A stretch of 12,671 nucleotides of DNA from contig JACNFI010000389.1 in NCBI GenBank assembly GCA_014384665.1, forward strand, positions 1 to 12,671, in the 5' to 3' direction. Below, piece by piece: positions 1 through 6,940 of the stretch (position 1 is its first letter; the number at the start of each line of letters is the position of its first letter). Source of the stretch: Candidatus Cloacimonadota bacterium. Its GTDB lineage: Bacteria; Cloacimonadota; Cloacimonadia; JGIOTU-2. Below the pieces are notes generated by a model. That model searched no databases. It was not told the DNA's origin and was given only the letters and a program-made list of their open reading frames with translations. The translations under genes were made by a program, and so were the position numbers.

Positions 1-45
1 GTCTTGACGAAGCAAGCCATAGCCAGAAATAAAGTGAAATTACTC

Positions 46-88
46 ATTTTGCAGAACTCATATTTCATCATTATGGGTTCTGCAAAAT
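46..88. repeat. Imperfect palindromic repeat, copy 1 of 3
   Basis: Two 17-nt arms (46-62 and 72-88) pair at 16 of 17 positions and could form a hairpin. The spacer and its edge contain CATATTTCATC. The same layout recurs at 221-265 and, more decayed, at 331-377. No gene lies here, and the copies sit downstream of the minus-strand DUF5320 gene. Function is unknown; a dispersed REP-like repeat is the simplest reading. Confidence 0.6.
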
Positions 89-109
89 AATTAAATATCA
101 CGCAACGTT

Positions 110-189
110 GTCATTCTGAACGAAGTGAAGAATCTCTATGTGTTTATTATGCAGCAAGTTATGAGATTCTTCGTTTCACTCAGAATGAC
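110..189. repeat. Long inverted repeat (GTCATTCTGAACGAAG family)
   Basis: Two 27-nt arms (110-136 and 163-189) face each other around a 26-nt spacer, with 23 of 27 positions complementary. The mismatched AC/GT dinucleotides are swapped between the arms. A repeat with this sequence is, to my recollection, scattered through many unrelated bacterial genomes; I could not check that. It lies between copies 1 and 2 of the smaller palindrome. Confidence 0.65.
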
Positions 190-220
190 AGTTTAGAGTA
201 GAAATTAAGTAAAATAACCA

Positions 221-265
221 ATTTTGCAGATCTCATATTTCATCCTTTAATGAGATATTCAAAAT
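221..265. repeat. Imperfect palindromic repeat, copy 2 of 3
   Basis: The left arm starts with ATTTTGCAGA exactly as at 46, and the spacer again holds CATATTTCATC. The right arm (249-265) has three departures from perfect pairing. It is clearly the same repeat as 46-88. Confidence 0.55.
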
Positions 266-330
266 AAGATTTTTTTGACCTTACCTTAATCCTCTCCCCA
301 AGCTGGCGGATTAACATTTTCTTAATGAGC

Positions 331-377
331 ACATTGTGTAGAACCTATATTTCATCAATTAGGGATTTTATGACATA
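331..377. repeat. Decayed palindromic repeat, copy 3 of 3
   Basis: It contains the same loop-proximal CTATATTTCATCA motif and a weak AACCTATA / TTAGGGATT arm pair. Arm pairing is poor, so this is a degenerate copy at best. It ends about 25 bp from the DUF5320 stop codon and might act as that gene's transcription end, but there is no T-run typical of an intrinsic terminator. Confidence 0.3.
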
Positions 378-400
378 GATGAAAGTGAGATAAATTTTGT

Positions 401-658
401 CTATTTATTCCTATTTAGAAGCTCTTCACGAATCATAGTATGACCACAATTTGGGCATTTGATTGTTGTGCATTTTGTACCAATCTGGTGTGCGACTTTT
501 GTTTTGCATTTTGCACATACACAGTAACCACATGGTCCGTAAGCACCGCCTTTGTTGCGGCCCAGTCTACCCGTGTTGCTTAATCCTCTGCCAAATCCTT
601 GGCCTCTACCAGTTCCTGGTCCTCTTCCTTGAGGACCTGTTCCATCTCCTCGTGGCAT
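401..658 (-). CDS. DUF5320-type Gly-rich, Cys-rich small protein
   Basis: An 85-residue protein of unknown function. Residues 1-40 are a Gly/Arg-rich low-complexity tail opening with MPRGDGTGPQG, the hallmark of DUF5320 proteins. Residues 43-71 hold seven cysteines (43, 46, 48, 51, 63, 68, 71) in CxxC-type spacings followed by CPNCGHTMIRE, so a zinc or iron-sulfur site is likely. The start is well supported: AAGGAGG lies five bases upstream of the ATG. The DUF134 gene lies just upstream on the same strand. From what I know, DUF5320 and DUF134 genes often neighbour NifX/NifB-like and Mrp-type iron-sulfur ATPase genes in anaerobes, which would suit a metal-cluster role, but none of those partners is visible here. 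Confidence 0.8.
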   Translation of the reverse strand: MPRGDGTGPQGRGPGTGRGQGFGRGLSNTGRLGRNKGGAYGPCGYCVCAKCKTKVAHQIGTKCTTIKCPNCGHTMIREELLNRNK

Positions 659-683
659 ATTAGCCTCCTTCCATTTTAATTTA

Positions 684-754
684 TTTACCCCCTTAGATAA
701 GTTTCAATTTAGCTTTTTAGATGTGGGTAATACATAGCTATCTAACGGGGTGAA
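684..754. repeat. 71-bp palindromic repeat element (copy 1)
   Basis: Terminal arms TTTACCCCCTTAGATA and TATCTAACGGGGTGAA form an inverted repeat with one mismatch in the core. Read on the minus strand, it begins with the same 16 bases (TTCACCCCGTTAGATA) as the element at 9505-9578, shares a central ATCTAAAAA, and ends in the same GGGGTAAA. The two are therefore copies of one mobile-looking, non-coding repeat in opposite orientations. It fills most of the gap between the DUF134 and DUF5320 genes and may have replaced the original 3' end of DUF134. Confidence 0.75.
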
Positions 755-774
755 TTTTGAGTTTTAAATTGATT

Positions 775-1026
775 CTACCTTTCACCATCGCTTTTGCCAC
801 TTTTTCTGGCGCTCTCTATTAAACCAGTCAAGATTGAAGGAAAAATTTCCATTTCATCTGCAGCTGTTTGATGACCCAAATCTTTATAATCTGACAATCT
901 TAACGCTTCAAATTCATCTAAAGTTGAAGATATTCTTTCTGATAATCTGGCTGGAATTCCAACTGGTTTAAATCGTTGGAATCTCGGAGGTTCTTTAACT
1001 CTTCGCTCTATTCTTGGTCTTGGCAT
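775..1026 (-). pseudogene. DUF134 (UPF0251) HTH protein, probably frameshifted
   Basis: Residues 1-60 match the DUF134 family well: MPRPR start, GIPA, then LDEFEALRLSDY. The family is a small predicted helix-turn-helix DNA-binding protein of about 100 residues. After residue 60 the usual recognition-helix pattern (VSRPTF.RIL-like) is replaced by IFPSILTGLI. After ESARK the frame runs into SGKSDGER and stops at 83 residues. The shifted frame after the A-run (AGAAAAAGTGG) reads VAKAMVKGRINLKLKI, which fits the family's ARKKVADALVNGKAI-type tail. That frame ends at 738-740, inside the palindromic repeat. A one- or two-base indel in the A-run explains this, so the gene is probably broken or carries a sequencing error. 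The start has AAAGG upstream. Confidence 0.65.
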
Positions 1027-1038
1027 AATTTTCCTTTA

Positions 1039-1052
1039 TGAACTTATGTTCA
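1039..1052. promoter_or_regulatory. Possible operator dyad by DUF134 start site
   Basis: TGAACTTATGTTCA has 5-bp inverted arms (TGAAC/GTTCA) and lies just downstream of the predicted -10 box of the DUF134 promoter, across the likely transcription start. DUF134 proteins carry a predicted HTH, so autoregulation is conceivable. This is inference from position and symmetry only. Confidence 0.25.
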
Positions 1053-1053
1053 A

Positions 1054-1081
1054 AATTTATGTTAATAATTCTTATTGTCAA
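1054..1081 (-). promoter_or_regulatory. Sigma-70-like promoter for the DUF134 gene
   Basis: On the minus strand a perfect TTGACA (-35) is followed after 16 bases by TAAATT (-10, 4 of 6 matches). The start codon of the DUF134 gene lies about 28 bp further downstream. AT-rich DNA gives chance matches, but the perfect -35 box and spacing make this the best candidate in the region. Confidence 0.45.
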
Positions 1082-1642
1082 ATTTTTTTAATGATTTATA
1101 TAAATGACTACGAAATTTTACAATAAGTAAAATAAAGGAAGTTATATACCAATTATAAAATAATATGTGTTATTGAGATTCCTATTTACTTAATGTGATT
1201 ATATTATGAAAATATTAAAAACTCCTTTTTTTATATTTTAATATAATATGATAGATAATTCTGTTGACCAAAAAAATGTAAAAAAAAAATATAAGAATGA
1301 TTTTTGGAGCAGTATTCAAAATGAACGATGAAAGAGTAATGGATACAATAAAAAATGGTGGTGGGACAAGAGATTTTTTACATTTCGGCAGGAAAATTTA
1401 TCTTTAATCAATAAGTTCACTTAAACTTTGGTTTCCGCAAGGTGCACAGGATATTTTCTGAATGTTATATGAACTTATTTATTTCAAAATAATATTCTTC
1501 TCATAATATACTGAATATTTTTATAAAAATGAAAAAATCAATAAAAATTTGCCAAATTTTTAAAAGGTCTAAAATATAATTTTACTTGACATAAACTATT
1601 AATATTTTTGCTAACGAATAAAAGTTGAGATAAGAAAGGAAG
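1082..1642. other. AT-rich intergenic region
   Basis: About 560 bp of very AT-rich sequence between the divergent DUF134 and P-loop protein genes. I see no convincing gene. A 28-codon frame at 1321-1407 (MNDERVMDTIKNGGGTRD...) vaguely resembles the N-terminus of ECF-type sigma factors and could be a remnant. A TTGACA at 1586-1591 could belong to the promoter of the downstream plus-strand operon, but no good -10 box follows at the right distance. Confidence 0.5.
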
Positions 1643-1648
1643 ATGAAG

Positions 1649-2971
1649 ATGAAGCGAAAAGTTATTATTATGGGTGCGGCTGGAAGGGATTTTCATAATT
1701 TCAATATCTATTTTCGTGATAATGAACAATATGAAGTTGTAGCTTTTACTGCAACGCAAATTCCCAATATTGATAATAGAAAATATCCTTCACAATTAGC
1801 TGGCAAACTGTATTCAAAGGGTATTCCAATCCATCCAGAATCGGAATTAGAAAACTTAATTAAAACAAATAATGTTAATATGGTTGTATTTGCATACAGC
1901 GATGTAAGTCATGAATATGTTATGCACAAATCAGCATTAGTAAATGCTTGTGGTGCAGATTTTATGCTTATGGGGACTAAAACTTCACAGCTTGGGTCCA
2001 AGAAACCTGTTGTGTCAATTTGTGCTGTTAGAACGGGTTGTGGTAAAAGCCAGACAACACGGAGAGTTACTAATATTTTAAAAGAAATGGGAAAAAAAGT
2101 AGTTGTAATCAGACATCCTATGCCTTATGGAAATCTTGTGGAACAAAGAGTGCAAAGATTTGCAACTTATGGTGATTTAGACAAAAATAAGTGCACAATA
2201 GAAGAAAGAGAAGAATACGAACCCCATATAGTTAATAATACTGTGGTTTATGCAGGTGTTGATTATGAAGCAATTTTGCGAGAAGCAGAGAAAGAAGCTG
2301 ATATTATTATATGGGATGGAGGAAATAACGATATTTCGTTTTACAAAACTGATTTACAAATAACAGTTGTGGACCCTCATCGTGCAGGACAGGAATTGAA
2401 ATATTATGCTGGTGAAATAAATCTTCGTTTAGCTGATGTTATAGTAATTAACAAAATTGACTCTGCTGATGATTCTGATATTATTATAGTTAGAGAAAAT
2501 ATTCAAAACATTAATCCAAAAGCGATAGTTATTGATGCGGCTTCGCCAATTTCTGTTGATAAACCAGAAGTAATCAAAGGAAAGAGAGTATTAGTTGTTG
2601 AGGATGGGCCAACTTTAACTCATGGAGGTATGAAATATGGTGCAGGAGTTGTTGCTGCAAAAAAATTTGGTTGTTCAGAATTAGTTGACCCAAGACCTTA
2701 TACATCCGGAACTATTACTCAAGTTTTTAAAAAATATCCTGAAACTGGAATGTTATTGCCTGCTATGGGATATTCTCCTAAACAAGTAAAAGATTTAGAA
2801 GAAACTATTAATAAAACTGATTGTGATTCTGTAATTATTGCTACTCCAATTGATTTAAATAAAATTATTAATATTGACAAACCAACTGTCAAAGTAAAAT
2901 ATGAGTTACAAGAAATTGGATATCCTGATTTAATGGATGTCATAAAAAATTTTGTAAAATCCTTAAAATAA
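1649..2971 (+). CDS. Cyclic 2,3-diphosphoglycerate synthetase-like P-loop protein (COG2403)
   Basis: A cytoplasmic P-loop protein of about 440 residues, close in length to archaeal cyclic 2,3-diphosphoglycerate synthetase. An N-terminal Rossmann-like part opens with IIMGAAGRDFHNFN. A Walker A motif, AVRTGCGKSQTT, lies near residues 129-139 (counted from the upstream ATG), DGGNND near 225-230, VVDPHRAG near 242-249, and a GTPase-like NKID near 270. Bacterial members are often annotated only as GTPases and their reaction is not established, so a true cDPG-forming role is uncertain. Two in-frame ATGs exist at 1643 and 1649. AAAGGA at 1635-1640 is only 2 nt from the first but 8 nt from the second, so I chose 1649. 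rpsO follows after 15 bp, suggesting co-transcription. Confidence 0.85.
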   Translation: MKRKVIIMGAAGRDFHNFNIYFRDNEQYEVVAFTATQIPNIDNRKYPSQLAGKLYSKGIPIHPESELENLIKTNNVNMVVFAYSDVSHEYVMHKSALVNACGADFMLMGTKTSQLGSKKPVVSICAVRTGCGKSQTTRRVTNILKEMGKKVVVIRHPMPYGNLVEQRVQRFATYGDLDKNKCTIEEREEYEPHIVNNTVVYAGVDYEAILREAEKEADIIIWDGGNNDISFYKTDLQITVVDPHRAGQELKYYAGEINLRLADVIVINKIDSADDSDIIIVRENIQNINPKAIVIDAASPISVDKPEVIKGKRVLVVEDGPTLTHGGMKYGAGVVAAKKFGCSELVDPRPYTSGTITQVFKKYPETGMLLPAMGYSPKQVKDLEETINKTDCDSVIIATPIDLNKIINIDKPTVKVKYELQEIGYPDLMDVIKNFVKSLK

Positions 2972-2986
2972 ATTCAGGAGTAAGAA

Positions 2987-3256
2987 ATGTCATTGGATAA
3001 AGATGCAAAGCAGACAATTGTAAAAGAGTTTCGGATGCACGAGGTGGATACTGGCTCACCAGAAGTCCAGATTGCCCTGCTAACTCAAAGAATATATAAT
3101 ATTACTGAGCATTTAAAAATTCATAAAAAAGACCACCATACAAGACGCGGACTCTTGCAATTAGTTGGTAGAAGAAGACGACTTTTAGATTACATTAAAA
3201 GTAAGGATATTAGTCGTTATAGAAAATTGATTAAAGCATTGAATTTAAGAAAGTAG
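2987..3256 (+). CDS. rpsO: 30S ribosomal protein S15
   Basis: An 89-residue protein of typical S15 length, with the family's EVQIALLT.RI..LTEHLK-type helix and the HHTRRGLL.LVGRRRRLLDYIK rRNA-binding signature. S15 binds the 16S rRNA central domain early in 30S assembly and in E. coli represses its own translation. An AGGAG Shine-Dalgarno lies 7 nt before the ATG. The rpsO-pnp order is conserved across bacteria; here the pair is split by a 411-bp gap holding an inserted-looking element. Confidence 0.97.
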   Translation: MSLDKDAKQTIVKEFRMHEVDTGSPEVQIALLTQRIYNITEHLKIHKKDHHTRRGLLQLVGRRRRLLDYIKSKDISRYRKLIKALNLRK

Positions 3257-3274
3257 TTTTTGATATATTTAATG

Positions 3275-3305
3275 AGCCACAAAATCACACAAAAAAACAC
3301 AAAAA
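3275..3305 (+). repeat. Left 31-bp terminal inverted repeat
   Basis: A-rich repeat beginning AGCCACAAAATCACAC, identical to the reverse complement of 3617-3647. It overlaps the first codons of the GxxExxY remnant, starting at codon 2. Confidence 0.75.
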
Positions 3306-3356
3306 AAGATATTATTTTTGGTGATGAATGTTATAAAATAATTGAATGTGCTTTTA

Positions 3357-3372
3357 TCCCGATATATCGGGA
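3357..3372. repeat. 16-bp perfect palindrome TCCCGATATATCGGGA
   Basis: A perfect palindrome inside the GxxExxY remnant. It adds codons between CAF and KELG of the family motif while keeping the frame open. A sister palindrome with the same TCCCGA ends is at 3512-3527, so this looks like a short dispersed repeat that enters coding sequence. Confidence 0.65.
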
Positions 3373-3511
3373 GAAGGAATTAGGATATGTTTTTTTATAA
3401 AAATAAAAAGATTGGTAATTACTTTGCTGATATTGTTGTTAATAAGAAAATTATTATTGAATTAAAAGCAGAAGAAAAATTAAATCTAATTCACCAGGCT
3501 CAAATTATTAA

Positions 3512-3527
3512 TCCCGACAAGTCGGGA
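3512..3527. repeat. 16-bp palindrome TCCCGACAAGTCGGGA
   Basis: Seven-base arms flank a central AA. It lies where the family's IINYLKATGYKVG segment should be, and the frame is lost shortly after it. It shares ends with the palindrome at 3357-3372. Confidence 0.65.
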
Positions 3528-3616
3528 GTTCTAATATAAAAGTCGGATTATTAATAAATTTTGGCAAAAAGAAATGTGAGTTTAAAAGATTCATATTTTG
3601 AAAATAAATATATTAC

Positions 3617-3647
3617 TTTTTGTGTTTTTTTGTGTGATTTTGTGGCT
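3617..3647 (-). repeat. Right 31-bp terminal inverted repeat
   Basis: Reverse complement of 3275-3305 with no mismatch. It ends about 20 bp before the pnp start codon, so it lies in the pnp leader and could pair with the left copy in a long transcript. Confidence 0.75.
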
Positions 3648-3667
3648 ATAAATTACAAAAGGAGAAA

Positions 3668-5821
3668 ATGGATAATAATAAGAATTTAGTTCGTATGGAA
3701 ACTGATTTTGCAGGAAGAAAGTTGATATTAGAAACTGGAAGATTAGCTAAACAAGCTAACGGCTCTGTATTGGTTCAATATGGAGGAACTGTCGTATTAG
3801 TTACCGCAGGAGTTTCAAAAGAAAGAAGAGAAGGAATAGATTTCTTCCCATTGGTTGTTGATTTTGTTGAAAAAATGTATGCAGCAGGCAAAATTCCTGG
3901 CGGATTTTTCAAAAGGGAGGCAAGACCATCAACAACTGCTACTCTTTCCGCAAGACTTATTGATAGACCAATTAGACCTCTTTTTCCAGAAGGATTTCGT
4001 AATGAAGTACAGGTAATTGCTACAGTTCTATCTTATGATAAAGAAAATTCACCTGATATATTAGGAATGATTGGTGCTTCTGTTGCTCTATCTATATCTG
4101 AGATTCCCTTTCATGGACCAATTGCTGGAGTTAATATTGGTTTAGTAAATGATGAATTTATTGTAAATCCTACAATTGAACAATTGGAAAAATCCAGGTT
4201 GGAGTTATCAGTTGCAGGAAAAGAAAACGCAATTATGATGGTAGAAGCCGGAGCAAAAGAAATCTCAGAAGATAAGATGCTTCACGCTTTAGAGATTGCT
4301 CATAATGAAATTAAAAAAATTGTCAAATTTGAAAATGAATTTATCGCAAAAGCAGGTAAAGAAAAGAAAGAATTTGAATACGATGTAACAGATGAAAATA
4401 TATTAAAGGATATTTCTAAACTTGCAACAAATCAATTAAAAGAAGCAATGAACTTTCCATCAAAGCAAAACAGGCAGCAAGAAGTAAATAAGATACAGGA
4501 AGAGATATTAACTCAATACTCTGAGAAATTTTCTCCAGAAGAATTTGAAGAAAAAAAATCTATGATTAGTTCTGCATTTGATAAACTTTATAAGAAGTTA
4601 GTGCGCTCTCAAATTCTTAAAGAGCACCGTAGAATTGATGGACGTGGTCTTGATGATATCAGACCAATTACATGTGAGATAGATATTCTACCATTTGCAC
4701 ATGGCTCTGCACTTTTCACTCGTGGTGAAACACAATCTTTAGGTGTAGTAACACTTGGTACAAGCTCTGATGAAAAAGTTATTGATGAATTAGATGAAGA
4801 ATACAAAAAACGTTTCTTTTTACATTACAACTTCCCTCCCTTTAGTGTCGGAGAAGTTAAGTTTTTGCGTGGACCAGGAAGAAGAGAATTAGGTCACGGC
4901 TACCTTGCAGAAAGAGCTTTATCTGTTGTAATTCCTCAAGATGAAGAAAAATTTCCTTATACTATTAGAATCGTATCTGATATTTTAGAGTCAAATGGTT
5001 CGTCTTCAATGGCGTCAGTCTGTAGTGGAACTTTAGCTCTAATGGCTGCTGGGGTGCCTATTTCAAGACCTGTGGCAGGTGTGGCAAATGGATTGATTCT
5101 TGAAAATGATGAGCATATTATTCTTACAGATATTATTGGCACAGAAGACCATTATGGAGATATGGATTTTAAGGTTACTGGAACAGAAAAAGGGATTACT
5201 GCCTTACAAATGGATATAAAGGTTGAAGGAATCACAAAAGAAGTTATGGCTGAAGCTCTGGAAAAAGCTAAAAATGCTCGCTTTTTTATTCTAAATAAAA
5301 TCAAAGAAACAATTGATAAACCAAGAAAAGAGATTTCAGATATAGCACCAAAAATTGAAGTCCTTAAAGTAAAAACTGAAAAAATTGGTGATATTATTGG
5401 TCCTCAAGGAAAAATTATTAAGGGAATAATAGAAGAAACAGGAGTAACTATTGATATTGAAGATAATGGCTTAATTCAGATAGCTTCATCTGATAAGGAT
5501 GCTATTGAAAAAGCAAAACAGAAAATCTTGAGTATCATTGAAGAACCAGAAACTGGTAAAATATATCTTGGAACAGTAAAAAATATTAGAGAATTCGGTG
5601 CTTTTGTTGAATTTTTGCCTCGTCAAGAAGGACTGGTGCATATATCTCAAATGGAAGATAAACGCACAAAAAATGTTGAAGATGTTGTTAAGGTCGGCGA
5701 TAAAGTTAAGGTGAAAGTTATTTCAATTGATAGAGACGGCAAAGTGCAACTCAGTATGAAAGATGCGAACGAAAAAAGTTTCCGAAGATACGATACACAC
5801 AGCAAATTTAGAAAATATTAA
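3668..5821 (+). CDS. pnp: Polyribonucleotide nucleotidyltransferase (PNPase)
   Basis: A 717-residue protein of full PNPase length. It degrades RNA 3'-to-5' by phosphorolysis, in the cytoplasm, as a trimer often tied to the degradosome. Two RNase PH domains flank a helical linker. The second carries DGRGLDDIRPI, the FTRGETQ motif and DIIGTEDHYGDMDF, where D488 and D494 match the catalytic/metal aspartates of E. coli PNPase. A KH domain follows with GPQGK near residues 578-582, then an S1 domain from about residue 630 to 700 (GTVKNIREFGAFVEF...GLVHISQM). GGAG lies just upstream of the ATG. pnp mRNA is autoregulated in E. coli; here the leader contains a long inverted repeat of the inserted element. 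wecB follows after 6 bp. Confidence 0.98.
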   Translation: MDNNKNLVRMETDFAGRKLILETGRLAKQANGSVLVQYGGTVVLVTAGVSKERREGIDFFPLVVDFVEKMYAAGKIPGGFFKREARPSTTATLSARLIDRPIRPLFPEGFRNEVQVIATVLSYDKENSPDILGMIGASVALSISEIPFHGPIAGVNIGLVNDEFIVNPTIEQLEKSRLELSVAGKENAIMMVEAGAKEISEDKMLHALEIAHNEIKKIVKFENEFIAKAGKEKKEFEYDVTDENILKDISKLATNQLKEAMNFPSKQNRQQEVNKIQEEILTQYSEKFSPEEFEEKKSMISSAFDKLYKKLVRSQILKEHRRIDGRGLDDIRPITCEIDILPFAHGSALFTRGETQSLGVVTLGTSSDEKVIDELDEEYKKRFFLHYNFPPFSVGEVKFLRGPGRRELGHGYLAERALSVVIPQDEEKFPYTIRIVSDILESNGSSSMASVCSGTLALMAAGVPISRPVAGVANGLILENDEHIILTDIIGTEDHYGDMDFKVTGTEKGITALQMDIKVEGITKEVMAEALEKAKNARFFILNKIKETIDKPRKEISDIAPKIEVLKVKTEKIGDIIGPQGKIIKGIIEETGVTIDIEDNGLIQIASSDKDAIEKAKQKILSIIEEPETGKIYLGTVKNIREFGAFVEFLPRQEGLVHISQMEDKRTKNVEDVVKVGDKVKVKVISIDRDGKVQLSMKDANEKSFRRYDTHSKFRKY

Positions 5822-5827
5822 TTTTCT

Positions 5828-6940
5828 ATGAAAGTTATTTTAGTTGTAGGAGCAAGACCAAACTATATGAAAATTGCTCCTGTTTATTTTACATTGAAAT
5901 CTGAACAAGAATTTGAACCAATTCTAATTCATACTGGACAACATTATGATAATAATCTATCAGAAATATTTTTTAATGAATTAGGTCTTCCTAAACCTAA
6001 TATATATTTGGGGGTTGGTTCTGGAATGCATGGTCAACAAACGGCAAGGATAATGATTGAGTTTGAAAAGGTGCTTTTCAAAGAGAATCCTGATTTAGTT
6101 ATGGTTGCTGGAGATGTTAATTCAACAATTGCATGTGCATTAGATTCAGCAAAACTACATATTCCTGTCGCTCATCTTGAAGCAGGATTGCGTTCTTATG
6201 ATAGACAAATGCCTGAAGAAATTAATCGGGTTTTAACAGATTCTATTTCAGACATTTTGTTGACACCCTCTCTTGATGCAAATGAAAATCTTAAAAAAGA
6301 GGGTATCACAGACGATAAAATATTTTTTGTTGGAAATGCAATGATTGATTCTTTAAGAAAATATGAGAGTCTTGCTGAAAAATCAGATGTTCTGGATAGA
6401 TTATGTTTATCAAAATATAAATATGGTTTGATTACTCTGCATAGACCAAGAAATGTTGATAATAAGCAAAATTTTGAGAAAATAATTACTACTTTTGAGC
6501 AAATTGAAAAGAAAATCCCATTGGTCTTTCCAATACATCCTCGTTCACGAAAAACGATTGAGAAATTTTCCCTGAAATCCAGATTTGATAATATGAAAAA
6601 TTTTATACTTATAGAACCGGTTGGTTACCTTGATTTTCTTAAATTAGAAAAATATGCGAAATTAGTCCTTACTGATTCTGGAGGAATTCAAGAAGAGACT
6701 ACCGTTTTTGGAGTACCCTGCCTTACTATTCGGGAAAACACTGAAAGGCCAATTACAATTAGTCAAGGTACAAATCAATTAGTTGGAACTGACACACAAA
6801 AAATAATTAAGACCACTGAATCTATTTTAGATGGATATTGCAAAAGAGGAACTATTCCAAAATTCTGGGATGGTAAATCAGCCATAAGGATAGTTGAAGT
6901 TTTTAAAAAATGTACAAATATTAGGAGAGAAAAGAAATGA
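5828..6940 (+). CDS. wecB: UDP-N-acetylglucosamine 2-epimerase (non-hydrolysing)
   Basis: A 370-residue cytosolic enzyme that interconverts UDP-GlcNAc and UDP-ManNAc, supplying ManNAc units for surface polysaccharide. Family motifs run in order: GARPNYMKIAP at the N-terminus (R10), HTGQHYD, VAGDVNST (D96), HLEAGLRS (E118), MPEEINR (E131), LITLHRPRN (H205), PIHPRSR, and the UDP-binding LTDSGGIQEE followed by RENTERPIT. These match the residues implicated in catalysis and UDP binding in E. coli WecB. The start has no clear Shine-Dalgarno and is only 6 bp after pnp, so translational coupling is likely. Its stop overlaps the recA start (ATGA). No other polysaccharide gene is visible, so the pathway end-product is unknown. 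Confidence 0.95.
   Translation: MKVILVVGARPNYMKIAPVYFTLKSEQEFEPILIHTGQHYDNNLSEIFFNELGLPKPNIYLGVGSGMHGQQTARIMIEFEKVLFKENPDLVMVAGDVNSTIACALDSAKLHIPVAHLEAGLRSYDRQMPEEINRVLTDSISDILLTPSLDANENLKKEGITDDKIFFVGNAMIDSLRKYESLAEKSDVLDRLCLSKYKYGLITLHRPRNVDNKQNFEKIITTFEQIEKKIPLVFPIHPRSRKTIEKFSLKSRFDNMKNFILIEPVGYLDFLKLEKYAKLVLTDSGGIQEETTVFGVPCLTIRENTERPITISQGTNQLVGTDTQKIIKTTESILDGYCKRGTIPKFWDGKSAIRIVEVFKKCTNIRREKK

Larger units (their letters stand above)
3272..3601 (+). pseudogene. Decayed GxxExxY protein gene (PD-(D/E)XK-like)
   Basis: Pieces in two frames reassemble into a GxxExxY-family protein (usually about 125-135 residues). The N-terminus reads MSHKITQKNTKKDIIFGDECYKIIECAF, then ELGYVFL, then a stop at 3404. 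After a shift and the loss of roughly 30-40 residues, it resumes as YKNKKIGNYFADIVVNKKIIIELKAEEKLNLIHQAQIIN, with D...IELK matching a PD-(D/E)XK nuclease core. A further break and shift lead to KVGLLINFGKKKCEFKRFIF and a final stop. Two 16-bp palindromes sit at the disrupted points. The ATG immediately precedes the left 31-bp inverted repeat, which encodes about the first ten residues. No intact product is possible. Confidence 0.8.
3275..3647. mobile_element. Candidate 373-bp element with 31-bp terminal inverted repeats
   Basis: Positions 3275-3305 and 3617-3647 are perfect 31-bp inverted repeats (outer ends AGCCAC and GTGGCT) enclosing the decayed GxxExxY gene. The unit interrupts the normally tight rpsO-pnp pair. 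No target-site duplication is evident and no transposase is encoded, so it is either a relic, a cargo unit moved in trans, or a repeat pair that recruits such genes. The repeats are A- and C-rich and of low complexity, but a perfect 31-bp match in inverted orientation is unlikely by chance. Confidence 0.6.

Noticed and set aside
1..400. CRISPR array
   Set aside because: The repeats are palindromic, diverged and irregularly spaced, with no equal-length spacers.
1321..1407. 28-codon frame resembling an ECF sigma factor N-terminus
   Set aside because: It is too short, has only a weak and distant GGAG, and no continuation in other frames; kept only as a comment on the intergenic region.
1586..1615. 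TTGACA as a promoter for the plus-strand operon
   Set aside because: No acceptable -10 hexamer lies 16-18 bases downstream, and the DNA is AT-rich enough for chance matches.
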